Shown here piece after piece: positions 43,367 to 50,869 of a DNA stretch of 64,000 bases. A program made the position numbers and the translations under genes. The notes beneath the pieces were generated by a model. The model saw nothing but the letters and a program-made list of their open reading frames with translations, had not been told where the DNA came from and made no database searches. The stretch comes from an uncultured Dehalococcoidia bacterium (GTDB taxonomy: Bacteria; Chloroflexota; Dehalococcoidia; Lucifugimonadales; JAAXIE01): positions 1,426,001 through 1,490,000 of the forward strand of contig OX638353.1 of the NCBI GenBank assembly GCA_951813255.1, written 5' to 3'. How positions within the stretch are numbered: position 1 is the first letter of the stretch; the number at the start of each line of letters is the position of its first letter.

Positions 43367-43400
43367 CTAGAGAATCTGTGGGAACCCACAGATTCTCTAG
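43367..43400. repeat. Perfect 34-bp inverted repeat between the SDR and amidohydrolase genes
   Basis: Arms CTAGAGAATCTGTGGG and its exact complement, 16 bp each, separated by only AA. It lies 17 bp before the amidohydrolase start and 49 bp after the SDR stop, both minus-strand genes. No T-run follows on either strand, so it is not a canonical intrinsic terminator; an operator or an RNA-processing hairpin is more likely. Confidence 0.85.
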
Positions 43401-43448
43401 AAAGTCTGGTCTGGCACCACTCCATAGCGCTCATGGCCCTACAGGGAC

Positions 43449-44249
43449 CTAGAGAGGGTTGATTATTGCCTTGCGTTGCGCGCCATCCAAGGCAATGGAA
43501 GCTCCAGTCACGAAGCTGGCGCGCTCCGACGCAAGGAAGGTGACCATGTCCGCCACCTCGTCGGCCCGGGCAATACGCCCCATCGGCATACTCTTGTTGG
43601 TGAGGGCGCGGGCATCCTCCGCGCTGAGCCCTTCACGTGCGGCGATCCCCGCCTCCAAGCCGTCCCACCGCTGGGTGTCCACCGGACCCGGATTCACGCA
43701 GTTCACGGTGATGCCCTGCGGGGCCAGTTGCTCGGCTAGGGACATGGTGAAGTTAATTCCGGCTGCGTTACAAGCGCCTGGGCAAATCTCGTTGAAGGTA
43801 GGCTTGACGCCATCGTTGCCAATGACATTGACGATCCGTCCCCAGCCCCTTGCCTGCAGGTGGGGAAGGGCAGCCCTAGCAGTGCGCACGTACCCCATGA
43901 ACTTGAGGTTCAGGCCGGACATCCACTGGTCATCCTCCAGGGTCTGGAACTGGCCTCCCGGAGATGCTCCTGCACAGTTGACCACAATATCCAGTTGCCC
44001 GAAGTGGCGTACGGTAGCCTCGATGAAATTGTCGGCATCATCCTTGTTGCTCATGTCGGCTACCACTGACAGAACCTCGTTACCCGTCAGCCCGCTTATC
44101 TCACGGGCGGTAGCTTCCAGTCTCTCTTTGTTGCGGGCGCAGATAGCAACCTTCGCGCCCTCTCGAGACATATTCAAGGCCGTCGCCTTCCCGATTCCCA
44201 TGCTGCCGCCGGTAATGGCAGCAACTCTTCCTTGCATCTCCAAGTTCAT
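43449..44249 (-). CDS. Short-chain dehydrogenase/reductase (SDR) (266 aa)
   Basis: Classical SDR. Cofactor motif GGSMGIGKA (about 15-23) and ICARNKERLE suggesting NADP(H); NCAGASPGG; and active-site region with NVIGNDGVKP in place of the usual S...Y spacing, where the catalytic Tyr is not obvious: the segment FNEICPGACNAAGINF carries Cys where YxxxK is normally seen. The usual catalytic Tyr and Lys therefore look replaced, making the activity uncertain. The VNCVNPGPVDT strand and the VTGASIALDG C-terminal region are normal. It is upstream of the amidohydrolase on the same strand. Confidence 0.83.
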   Translation of the reverse strand: MNLEMQGRVAAITGGSMGIGKATALNMSREGAKVAICARNKERLEATAREISGLTGNEVLSVVADMSNKDDADNFIEATVRHFGQLDIVVNCAGASPGGQFQTLEDDQWMSGLNLKFMGYVRTARAALPHLQARGWGRIVNVIGNDGVKPTFNEICPGACNAAGINFTMSLAEQLAPQGITVNCVNPGPVDTQRWDGLEAGIAAREGLSAEDARALTNKSMPMGRIARADEVADMVTFLASERASFVTGASIALDGAQRKAIINPL

Positions 44250-44346
44250 GGTCGCCTCCCAATGTAACTAGGGTCGAGTCTTAGCTGGCGTTGAAGCAGG
44301 TTTCTTGTACCAGAAACCACCCTCCCTTGCAACGCCGCCGGGGGGC

Positions 44347-45340
44347 TCAGGACTCGGTGCCATGATACCAGCGGTCTATAACAGCCATAGCTAGTTCACC
44401 TCCCGCGCCAAAAGTCTCCCGCACCTCCTCGATTCCCACGGGCTGCACTAGGGACACAGCATTAAGCTTGCTCAATCTCTGCAAGAACTCAGCCTTTCCC
44501 AGAGTACTGTACAAGTCTAGGAATAAACCTTCCCCTAGGGAATTACAGCGGAACTCATCTTCACTTGGTTTCGGTGCGAGAGATTCCAATTCCGCAATAG
44601 TGCGCACGTAAGAGCAAGGGACATACAGGGGTGCAATAGGAGTGCCAACACGAGCGTTGGTCAACCAGCCGGACCATGACCTGTGCCAGGCCCTAGTCAA
44701 TCCACGGCACATTGCTATGCCAATAGTAATGACCTACCTCGTGAGCAATGATGGAGGCTCCTAGTCCAGCGTGCCGGGCGCTGTCGCCAACGTCGTATTC
44801 TGCACGAATGGCGATGTGCGTGCCATGGTACCTTCCCGCAGCGCTGCCCAAGTCGCCTTCATCGTATAGCAGCCCCACATATTTCGTTGGAAAGGGAGTT
44901 CCCATGAGAGACTCGGTAGTGCGCACCGAGTGTTCCAACAGATCCAGGAGCGGCCCGCCCTCGAGCTATGCGGATGATGGCGAGAAGGACATCGATGAGC
45001 CCGATATCCCGGTCTGCAACTGTGTCCAATACGGCAAGCACCGGAGCCTGCTCCTCGGTAATGCCATCCGCGAGTGTTGGGTGCGACATCACTTTGTTGA
45101 ATGCCTTCGAATCATTCATGGCCAGTTTCCCCAGGGAAGCCAAGGTGATAGCGTTCATATCCTTCTCGCTGAAGTTCTGCACCCAGTCCAACGACAAGGT
45201 CGACCGCGCGAGGTCGCCGTCCCGTACCCCAATGGCTTCCAAGAATGCAATTCAGTTGAGCTCGCCATCGTTGTCGATCCCATTTTGAACCCAATCCAAC
45301 CCGACGACGGCTGACGCGAATTCGGCATTGTGAAAGCACA
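44347..45340 (-). pseudogene. Decayed zinc metallopeptidase gene (HEXXH, gluzincin-like)
   Basis: Pieces of one protein appear in order in different frames. The N-terminal helical repeats include LDWVQNGIDNDGELN then TGA (about 45253), IAFLEAIGVRDGDLA and MNDSKAFNKVMSHPTLADGI. A frame change near 44950 gives SVRTTESLMGTPFPTKYV and the active-site IIAHEVGHYYWHSN, then WID-TAG-GLA where WIDEGLA is expected. Another frame change gives the C-terminal FLQRLSKLNAVSL part ending at 44347. At least two nonsense and two frameshift lesions argue for a real pseudogene rather than sequencing error. I recall intact relatives of this helical-repeat metallopeptidase in Chloroflexota. The 5' boundary is uncertain. 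Confidence 0.72.
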
Positions 45341-45666
45341 GCTGGCATCCGTCGGCATGGTCCCTACATACAATGCGGGGGAACCCGGCTTATCCGGCCC
45401 GAAACTTCTGATGGCAGAGGCCTCTCGCTTGTGGGCACGACACGAGACTCCGGTGCTGTCACCATGGTGGGCGACGGTGTAACTCCGTCCGAAACGCGGA
45501 ACTGAGCATCACCAGCGCATGAAGCCACGGACATGGCGAACCAGCATCGCCGCCACTGGGGTGTATGCGCCCAGCCTACGGCTACCTCCCACGGGAAGGG
45601 GAGCCCGCAGGTGGACTAGTGCACGGAATCCCGCCCGCGGGAACACCTGCTAATTCGGGCCGTCCC

Positions 45667-45695
45667 TTGCGGCTCTATTGCGCACTCCATATAGT
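45667..45695 (+). promoter_or_regulatory. Candidate promoter for ftsA-ftsZ
   Basis: TTGCGG (45667-45672), 17-bp spacer, TATAGT (45690-45695). It would give an untranslated leader of about 215 nt before the ftsA GTG. Confidence 0.42.
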
Positions 45696-45756
45696 ATCTG
45701 CTATCCTGTAACGCACAACCTGTGTATATTATGTATGCCACAGGACGAGTGACTCA

Positions 45757-45833
45757 GGTCGGTCGCAGCCCTCGTGCAACCCCTAAGCTGACGACCGCTA
45801 GCCTCAAGGGTGCCGGGGTATGGCCCCGAGGCT
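45757..45833 (+). promoter_or_regulatory. Structured 5' leader of ftsA (two nested hairpins)
   Basis: First hairpin: GGTCG (45757-45761) with CGACC (45792-45796), enclosing CAGC (45766-45769) with GCTG (45787-45790). Second: AGCCTC (45800-45805) with GAGGCT (45828-45833), enclosing GGGG (45815-45818) with CCCC (45824-45827). It matches no riboswitch family I can name; it could be a protein-binding leader or chance structure. Confidence 0.35.
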
Positions 45834-45918
45834 CACTATATCCCCTAGCGAAGCTCAACGGCTTGGGCATCATGGGAGTCTCCTGTTACTCTTGATGCCT
45901 CATCAGAGGGAAGTGATA

Positions 45919-47154
45919 GTGGCGAGAGAAGGACTGTATACCGGTATTGATTTGGGCACCAGCAAGGTAGTGACCCTCATTGCCAGTGTCCGGCCCGATG
46001 GCGGGCTGCTAGTGCACGGCATGGGTGAGGCAGCCTCAGATGGCATACAAAAAGGACGAGTGGTGGACGTGGCGGCCGCTCAAGCCTCGGTAGCCCGTTC
46101 CCTTGTCGAAGCCCAGCGTGACGTAGGAAGGATGGCCAACTGGACCTACCTAGGAGTCTCGGGTAGCCACATCGTATGCTCCAACGGCAACAGCGTATTG
46201 CACCGCCCAGGTCAGACCCTTGTAACCAGAGAAGACATTGTCCGTCTTATGGCAGAAAGCCAGCCCGACATCCCGCAGGGCAAGGAGTTGCTGCACCACA
46301 TACCCATGGACTTCGCAGTAGACGGCTTCACTGGAGTGCGCTCTCCCGAAGGCTTGGAAGCCGAGACTCTAGAGGTGCATACTCACTCTGTTACCGGGGA
46401 CATCGGTCCACTGGAGAACGCACGCAACGCCGTGGAAGCCTGCAAGCTCGAGGTCCGCAACCTGGTAATCCAGTCTATCGCTGCTGGAGAGGCTGTGCTG
46501 AGCACAGACGAGCAGGAAGTGGGAGTGGTGCTGGCCGACATCGGCGAAGGCACCACCGACGTTATCATCTATCGAGGCGGCAACCCTTGGTACAGCAGCG
46601 TGATCCCCGTGGGTGGCTTTCAGGTGACCCGTGACCTCGCGGTTGCCTTGGGTGGCGCCCCGCACCCCGTCGCCGAGAAGCTGAAGATTGAATACGGCCA
46701 CGTCATGCCCGGTACCCTGAACCCTTCGGATGAAGTCACCATACCGCCGTTCTTCGGTAAAGCCCCCGGTACGGTGCCACGCAAGAACCTGTGCGAGCCC
46801 ATGCACGACCGAGCCGTGGAGATGCTGGAGTTGGTGCGCGACAAGATCAGGCTGGCAGGTCTGCGCGACCTGCCTCCGGGCGGCCTCGTCCTGACCGGGG
46901 GTACCGCCGAATTGCCGGGCATGGAAGACTTGGCACGCCGCGTGTTCCACAGCCCTGTGCGTATAGGCGCGCCCCGTGGGTTCCCGGGCCTTCCCGGCAC
47001 CCTGCGACAGCCTGCCTATTCGGCAAGCGTTGGCGTGCTCCTCTGGGGAATCAAGCATCAAGGTGACCGGAGGCCAAGGCCGGGCGCAAAGGCAGGCAGG
47101 GAAAACGGAGGCGGATTCATGAGTCGGCTGCTTCACCTAGGCCGGAGCCGGTAA
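45919..47154 (+). CDS. ftsA: Cell division protein FtsA (411 aa)
   Basis: Actin-like ATPase that anchors FtsZ to the membrane and recruits the divisome. Phosphate-1 motif YTGIDLGTSKVV at the N-terminus, the SHUT/1C region LHHIPMDFAVDG, phosphate-2 LADIGEGTTDVIIY, adenosine motif VLTGGTAELPGM, and a C-terminal amphipathic helix FMSRLLHLGRSR for membrane targeting. The frame opens at 45820, but the homology begins at GTG 45919, which has GAGGGA seven bases upstream. It is followed 32 bp later by ftsZ. No ftsQ, mur or mra genes are upstream, unlike the classical dcw cluster. Confidence 0.9.
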   Translation: MAREGLYTGIDLGTSKVVTLIASVRPDGGLLVHGMGEAASDGIQKGRVVDVAAAQASVARSLVEAQRDVGRMANWTYLGVSGSHIVCSNGNSVLHRPGQTLVTREDIVRLMAESQPDIPQGKELLHHIPMDFAVDGFTGVRSPEGLEAETLEVHTHSVTGDIGPLENARNAVEACKLEVRNLVIQSIAAGEAVLSTDEQEVGVVLADIGEGTTDVIIYRGGNPWYSSVIPVGGFQVTRDLAVALGGAPHPVAEKLKIEYGHVMPGTLNPSDEVTIPPFFGKAPGTVPRKNLCEPMHDRAVEMLELVRDKIRLAGLRDLPPGGLVLTGGTAELPGMEDLARRVFHSPVRIGAPRGFPGLPGTLRQPAYSASVGVLLWGIKHQGDRRPRPGAKAGRENGGGFMSRLLHLGRSR

Positions 47155-47186
47155 CACAAGAGCCACATGTGTACAAGGAGGGACCC

Positions 47187-48359
47187 ATGACTACCGATGG
47201 GTCGCAGTCCATAGACCATTTCAATGACTTCGCCGAGTCTATAGCCAGCCTCGGCACGAACAACCGCAAGCTAGGCTCGCCGGTTATCAAAGTGCTGGGC
47301 GTGGGCGGCGGTGGCTGCAATGCCGTTACCCGTATGTACAAGGACCGCCTCAGCGGTGTGGAGTACTATGGCATTAATACCGACGCCCTCCACCTATCTC
47401 GTTGCGAGATGGTCAACAAGATCACCATGGGCCAAGAACTCACGCGTGGCTTGGGCGCAGGCGGCGACCCAGAACTCGGCCGTCTCGCCGCTGAAGAGAG
47501 CCGTGACGAGTTGGCGCAAGCAGTAGCCGGGGCCGACCTGCTGTTTATCGCGGCCGGTATGGGCGGAGGCACCGGCACCGGAAGCTGCCCCATGATCGCC
47601 CAGCTTGCCAAAGAAGCCGGTGCGCTGACTGTGGCAGTCGTGAGCCGCCCCTTCTCCTTCGAAATTGCGCAGCGCAGGCGAAATGCAGAGTCCGGCATTT
47701 CGCTGTTGAAGGACGTGGTGGATACCATGCTGGTAATCCCCAACGACAAGCTGCTTGAGGTGAGCGACCAGTCCGATGAGCCCCTGACTTGGGATCAGGC
47801 CTTGGTCATGGCGGACTCAGTGCTACAGCAAGGGATACAGGCCATCACCGAAGTGGTGACCATTCCCGGTGAAATCAACGTCGACTTCGCCGACGTTAAG
47901 GCCATACTATCCGGAGCCGGCCAAGCATGGCTGGCCATTGGCACTGGCAGGGGCGAGAAACGCGCTGTGGAAGCTGCCACCCAAGCGATCAACAGTCCGC
48001 TGCTCGACATGAACATTGAGGACGTCAAGCGCCTCCTCTTCGTGGTCACGGGCGGCCCATCCCTCACTCTGAACGAGTTGCACAAGGCCGCTGAAGTAAT
48101 CGAAAGCATCGCCGATCCCGAAGCCAATATCATCTTCGGTACAGTCAAAGATCCCAATCTGGAGGAAGAGATCAAGGTCACGCTGGTGGCGGCTGCCTTC
48201 CCCATCCCGGAGGAAGCGGACGGCATGGAAACCCGTATGGGCATCCATAGGACAGCGCCTCCAGATATTGCTACTCCATCGGCGGGGTCCGACGACCTGG
48301 ACGTGCCAAGCTTCCTCAGGAGAGGTCAGGACCCACGGCAGCGGGGATTCTACCGCTAG
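47187..48359 (+). CDS. ftsZ: Cell division protein FtsZ (390 aa)
   Basis: Tubulin-like GTPase that polymerises into the Z ring. Nucleotide-binding GVGGGGCNAV (about 38-47), NTDALHLSR, tubulin signature GGGTGTG (126-132), ISLLKDVVDTMLVIPNDKLLE and the T7-loop region EINVDFADVKAIL are all present. The variable linker ends in DLDVPSFLRR, the conserved C-terminal peptide that binds FtsA. ATG 47187 has AAGGAGG five bases upstream; the in-frame GTG at 47169 lacks one. It is co-oriented with ftsA, and a strong terminator follows. Confidence 0.94.
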   Translation: MTTDGSQSIDHFNDFAESIASLGTNNRKLGSPVIKVLGVGGGGCNAVTRMYKDRLSGVEYYGINTDALHLSRCEMVNKITMGQELTRGLGAGGDPELGRLAAEESRDELAQAVAGADLLFIAAGMGGGTGTGSCPMIAQLAKEAGALTVAVVSRPFSFEIAQRRRNAESGISLLKDVVDTMLVIPNDKLLEVSDQSDEPLTWDQALVMADSVLQQGIQAITEVVTIPGEINVDFADVKAILSGAGQAWLAIGTGRGEKRAVEAATQAINSPLLDMNIEDVKRLLFVVTGGPSLTLNELHKAAEVIESIADPEANIIFGTVKDPNLEEEIKVTLVAAAFPIPEEADGMETRMGIHRTAPPDIATPSAGSDDLDVPSFLRRGQDPRQRGFYR

Positions 48360-48388
48360 CTGCTGTCCCATCTGATACTGACCCGGAG

Positions 48389-48427
48389 AATACGCTGCTG
48401 GCCTTGGGCCAGCAGCGTATTGCTTTT
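48389..48427 (+). terminator. Intrinsic terminator after ftsZ
   Basis: Perfect 15-bp stem (arm AATACGCTGCTGGCC at 48389-48403, complement at 48407-48421), 3-nt loop, then GCTTTT. Confidence 0.85.
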
Positions 48428-48483
48428 ACGCACCATAGTGAGCAGTCATAGCAGGAACTACCTAACCAAGCTTCTCGCGCGTC

Positions 48484-48512
48484 TTGACTGTCCCAAAACA
48501 CTAAACTAGACT
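48484..48512 (+). promoter_or_regulatory. Promoter of the luciferase-like oxidoreductase gene
   Basis: TTGACT (48484-48489), 17-bp spacer, TAGACT (48507-48512), about 60 bp before the ATG. Confidence 0.65.
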
Positions 48513-48572
48513 GCCTATTCTTGCGACCCTTGACACCATTCATCAATCAACACTGAGGACCGGAGGCTGGCA

Positions 48573-49571
48573 ATGCAGGTGGGCATTTACATTCGCGATT
48601 ACATGGAGGACCCCACTCGCCCCATGTATGACCAGATCGAGGAAGCCGCAGAGGTGTGCCGCGTCGCCGGCTCTTTCGGATTCCACGCCATTTACATGCC
48701 ACAGCATTTCATCGGCTACCCCACTGTCTGGCCCCAGCCAATGCAGATACTCTCCCGCCTGGCCCCAGAAGCCAAGGGCCTCCGCCTTCTTACGGGCATC
48801 CTCATGCTCCCTTACCACAACCCCGTGGACATCGCGGAGCAGACGGTCACTATGGACCAGATCAGCAACGGGCGTTTCACTCTAGGTCTGGGCTTGGGAT
48901 ACCGCGAGAAGGAACTGGAAGCCTTCGGCACCAACCGACGCGACCGGGCTAGCCGCTTTGAAGAGTCCCTCCAACTGATGAAGCTCCTCTGGAGCGGTGA
49001 AGAGGTCACCTTCGAGGGCAAACATTGGACGGTACACGAGGGCCGGCTTTCACTGCTGCCGGTGCAGAAGCCGCACCCTCCGGTGTGGGTTGCAACTCAG
49101 AGCCGGGCAGCAGTCCGCAGGGCCGCACGGATGTGTGACGCTGCCATCATCGGACCCCAACCTAAATGGGAGGACTACAAGGCTCTCGCAGTTATGTACC
49201 GCGAGGCCTTGGAGGAGTACGGCACCTCGGGCACCCTAGCCGCCAACCGCTCCATCGCCATCGGGCGCGACCGTGACACCGCCATCCGTGAAGCAATAGC
49301 CACTGGGGAGAAGAAGGCCTCGCAGTACCGCGGCTTCGAGATGCAGGAAAACACGACCGTGGACTTCGGTTTGGGAGGCGGACGGTCCATCCCTGAGTGG
49401 GCCATCACCGGCACCCCGGAAGAGTGCGCCGAACGCATTACCCAATGCCACGAGGAGGACGGGCTGGAGTTCATCGGACTCGCGACCCTTAACCTCCCTT
49501 CAGAGCACAAGGCCCGGCTGGAGTACCTGCAGATGATTGGCGAAGAGTTCGTCAGCCGCCTGCCGAAGTAA
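48573..49571 (+). CDS. LLM-class flavin-dependent oxidoreductase (luciferase-like, 332 aa)
   Basis: TIM-barrel, FMN- or F420-dependent monooxygenase/oxidoreductase of the bacterial luciferase group. Characteristic strands are FHAIYMPQHFIGYP, LLTGILMLPYHNPVDIAEQ, GRFTLGLGLGYREKELEAFG and LWSGEEVTFEGKHW, and the WAITGTPEECAERI element near the C-terminus. Such enzymes are notably expanded in SAR202-type Chloroflexota, where roles in oxidising recalcitrant organic matter have been proposed. The ATG has GGAGG six bases upstream. It is a single-gene unit with its own promoter and terminator. Confidence 0.87.
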   Translation: MQVGIYIRDYMEDPTRPMYDQIEEAAEVCRVAGSFGFHAIYMPQHFIGYPTVWPQPMQILSRLAPEAKGLRLLTGILMLPYHNPVDIAEQTVTMDQISNGRFTLGLGLGYREKELEAFGTNRRDRASRFEESLQLMKLLWSGEEVTFEGKHWTVHEGRLSLLPVQKPHPPVWVATQSRAAVRRAARMCDAAIIGPQPKWEDYKALAVMYREALEEYGTSGTLAANRSIAIGRDRDTAIREAIATGEKKASQYRGFEMQENTTVDFGLGGGRSIPEWAITGTPEECAERITQCHEEDGLEFIGLATLNLPSEHKARLEYLQMIGEEFVSRLPK

Positions 49572-49601
49572 CACCTTCCTTACGTCAACAATCGGTCTTG
49601 G

Positions 49602-49631
49602 GGCGCCTCTTCTTGTCGAAGAGGCGCCTTT
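49602..49631 (+). terminator. Intrinsic terminator after the luciferase-like gene
   Basis: Perfect 11-bp stem GGCGCCTCTTC / GAAGAGGCGCC with a TTGTC loop, then TTT; short T-run. Confidence 0.72.
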
Positions 49632-49662
49632 GCCATTCAAGTACATCTCCCCGCATCTCTGC

Positions 49663-50400
49663 TTACGAGGCATCCTCCAGCGTGGCTACGCTGAACACGA
49701 CGCTGAACGGCTTGCAGTAAATCACCACGCTCTGCTGCACGCTCACGTCAACGCTGTCCGGGATTTCGTAGTTTTGGTCGCCCTTGTTGCCCTTTAGTAT
49801 GCCCAAATCAGCATATCCCGAGGTTCTGACCTCGCTACCACGTGTGGGGTCGGCGTGGGGGGACAGCATCACATGCAACTCCGGCCCGTTGGTCACGCTG
49901 AAGCTGTCCAGTCGCAGTAAATGAACCCCATCAGGCCCTCGATAGATGGTCGCGAGTCCGCTGCCCCTGTGGAAACTGTCAGCATCCCGGAAGTTCCCCG
50001 ACTTCACTTTGGTGGCAACACCCGACTCCATCATCTCAGGCATAGCTTCAATCATGGAGTTATCGATCTGAGCCATGGTGCTCATCACCTGTTCCACCGC
50101 ATCACGACTCATGCCCGCGGGCACCTCGGCTGCAACAGCGAACGGGAACTCCTCGACCACTGTCTTGCTGGTGAACAGCGGCGAGCCTAACCACCAGCCT
50201 ACAGCTATTAGCAGGACCAAAACCGGCGTCCCGATGATGGCCACTGCAGTACGGTTCCTCCAGACCAGCATATGCCAACCCTTGCGATAGGCAAAGGCCA
50301 CGACGCCGGTCAGCACGAGTAAGGCTAGGATGGTCAGAGGCCACCTGTAAGGGTAGAGGTCCGCAAAAAACCTCTCAATGTCTCCAAAGAACTCCGCCAT
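49663..50400 (-). CDS. Membrane protein with C-terminal DM13 domain (245 aa)
   Basis: Two membrane helices at the N-terminus (about residues 22-40 and 55-72) are followed by an extracytoplasmic part. Its second half (about 135-240) is a DM13 domain: SGNFRDADSFHRGSGLATIY, LLRLDSFSVTNGPELHVML, ADLGILKGNKGDQNYEIP and VVIYCKPFSVVFSVA. The single Cys in the IYCKPF motif is the DM13-typical residue proposed to take part in electron transfer or metal binding. ATG 50400 has AAGGAGG six bases upstream, so the seven-codon longer frame is rejected. Confidence 0.84.
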   Translation of the reverse strand: MAEFFGDIERFFADLYPYRWPLTILALLVLTGVVAFAYRKGWHMLVWRNRTAVAIIGTPVLVLLIAVGWWLGSPLFTSKTVVEEFPFAVAAEVPAGMSRDAVEQVMSTMAQIDNSMIEAMPEMMESGVATKVKSGNFRDADSFHRGSGLATIYRGPDGVHLLRLDSFSVTNGPELHVMLSPHADPTRGSEVRTSGYADLGILKGNKGDQNYEIPDSVDVSVQQSVVIYCKPFSVVFSVATLEDAS

Positions 50401-50591
50401 TCTTAGCCTCCTTCGCAAGTGGACTTGCGTCCATCCGCTGGTCTCATCGGAGGCGATGCGTCCCTCGCCGCCTCCTAATTCCAGCGTATCACACCCCAGC
50501 TAAAACACAGACACGAAATCGTTGTTCACCGGTCTGCTAAACTACTGACGCTATAAGCAGGACTCCCACACATCCCGCAAGGAGGCATGGA

Positions 50592-50789
50592 ATGCCCAAA
50601 GACAAAGTATCGGTAACGCTCGAACTGGAGCGAGACCAAGCAGACTGGCTGAACAGCATCGCTGAACAACACAACCTACGCGACCAGTCCAAGGCAGCGA
50701 GGGTGCTCGTCGACTACGCGATGACCGACGGCGACTCCCAGCTCATCTTCGCCAGGGAAAATGCCCGCTGTCTGCATTGCGGCGGATAG
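50592..50789 (+). CDS. Small ribbon-helix-helix-like protein with C-terminal CxxCGG (65 aa)
   Basis: Basic N-terminal strand VSVTLELERDQADWLN followed by two short helices (IAEQHNL, KAARVLVDYAM) gives a MetJ/Arc-like ribbon-helix-helix outline. It ends in ARCLHCGG, a CxxC pair that could bind metal or be redox active. AAGGAGG stands six bases before ATG 50592, an excellent ribosome site, which supports real translation. No toxin-like partner is next to it. It could be a redox- or metal-responsive regulator of the amidohydrolase gene downstream. Confidence 0.68.
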   Translation: MPKDKVSVTLELERDQADWLNSIAEQHNLRDQSKAARVLVDYAMTDGDSQLIFARENARCLHCGG

Positions 50790-50809
50790 AAGTCGCAACC
50801 GGGCCCGGT

Positions 50810-50840
50810 TTGCCGAACCCTCACATGTTGATGCTATAAT
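50810..50840 (+). promoter_or_regulatory. Promoter of the deacetylase-type amidohydrolase gene
   Basis: Perfect TATAAT (50835-50840) with TTGCCG (50810-50815) at a long 19-bp spacing, 29 bp before the start codon. Confidence 0.5.
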
Positions 50841-50869
50841 GGCAAGCAAGCTCGCTGGAGGTGCTTGTA

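Larger units (their letters stand above)
45341..45918. other. Gene-poor region between the peptidase pseudogene and ftsA
   Basis: No ORF here looks coding. The left part (to about 45660) may hold further unrecognisable peptidase debris. The right part holds a promoter-like pair and a stretch with predicted secondary structure that probably form the ftsA leader. Confidence 0.6.

Noticed and set aside
45253-45255. Second selenocysteine TGA (in the peptidase remnant)
   Set aside because: The flanking gene is otherwise broken in several places, and a Trp codon change explains it; no SECIS-like hairpin follows.
45740-45840. SAM-IV or other known riboswitch before ftsA (GCAACC and GGGTGCC blocks present)
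   Set aside because: The order of conserved blocks and the pairings do not match the SAM-I/IV layout; kept only as an unnamed structured leader.
50592-50789. Antitoxin of a toxin-antitoxin pair
   Set aside because: No toxin-sized partner gene is adjacent; the next gene is a metallohydrolase with its own promoter.
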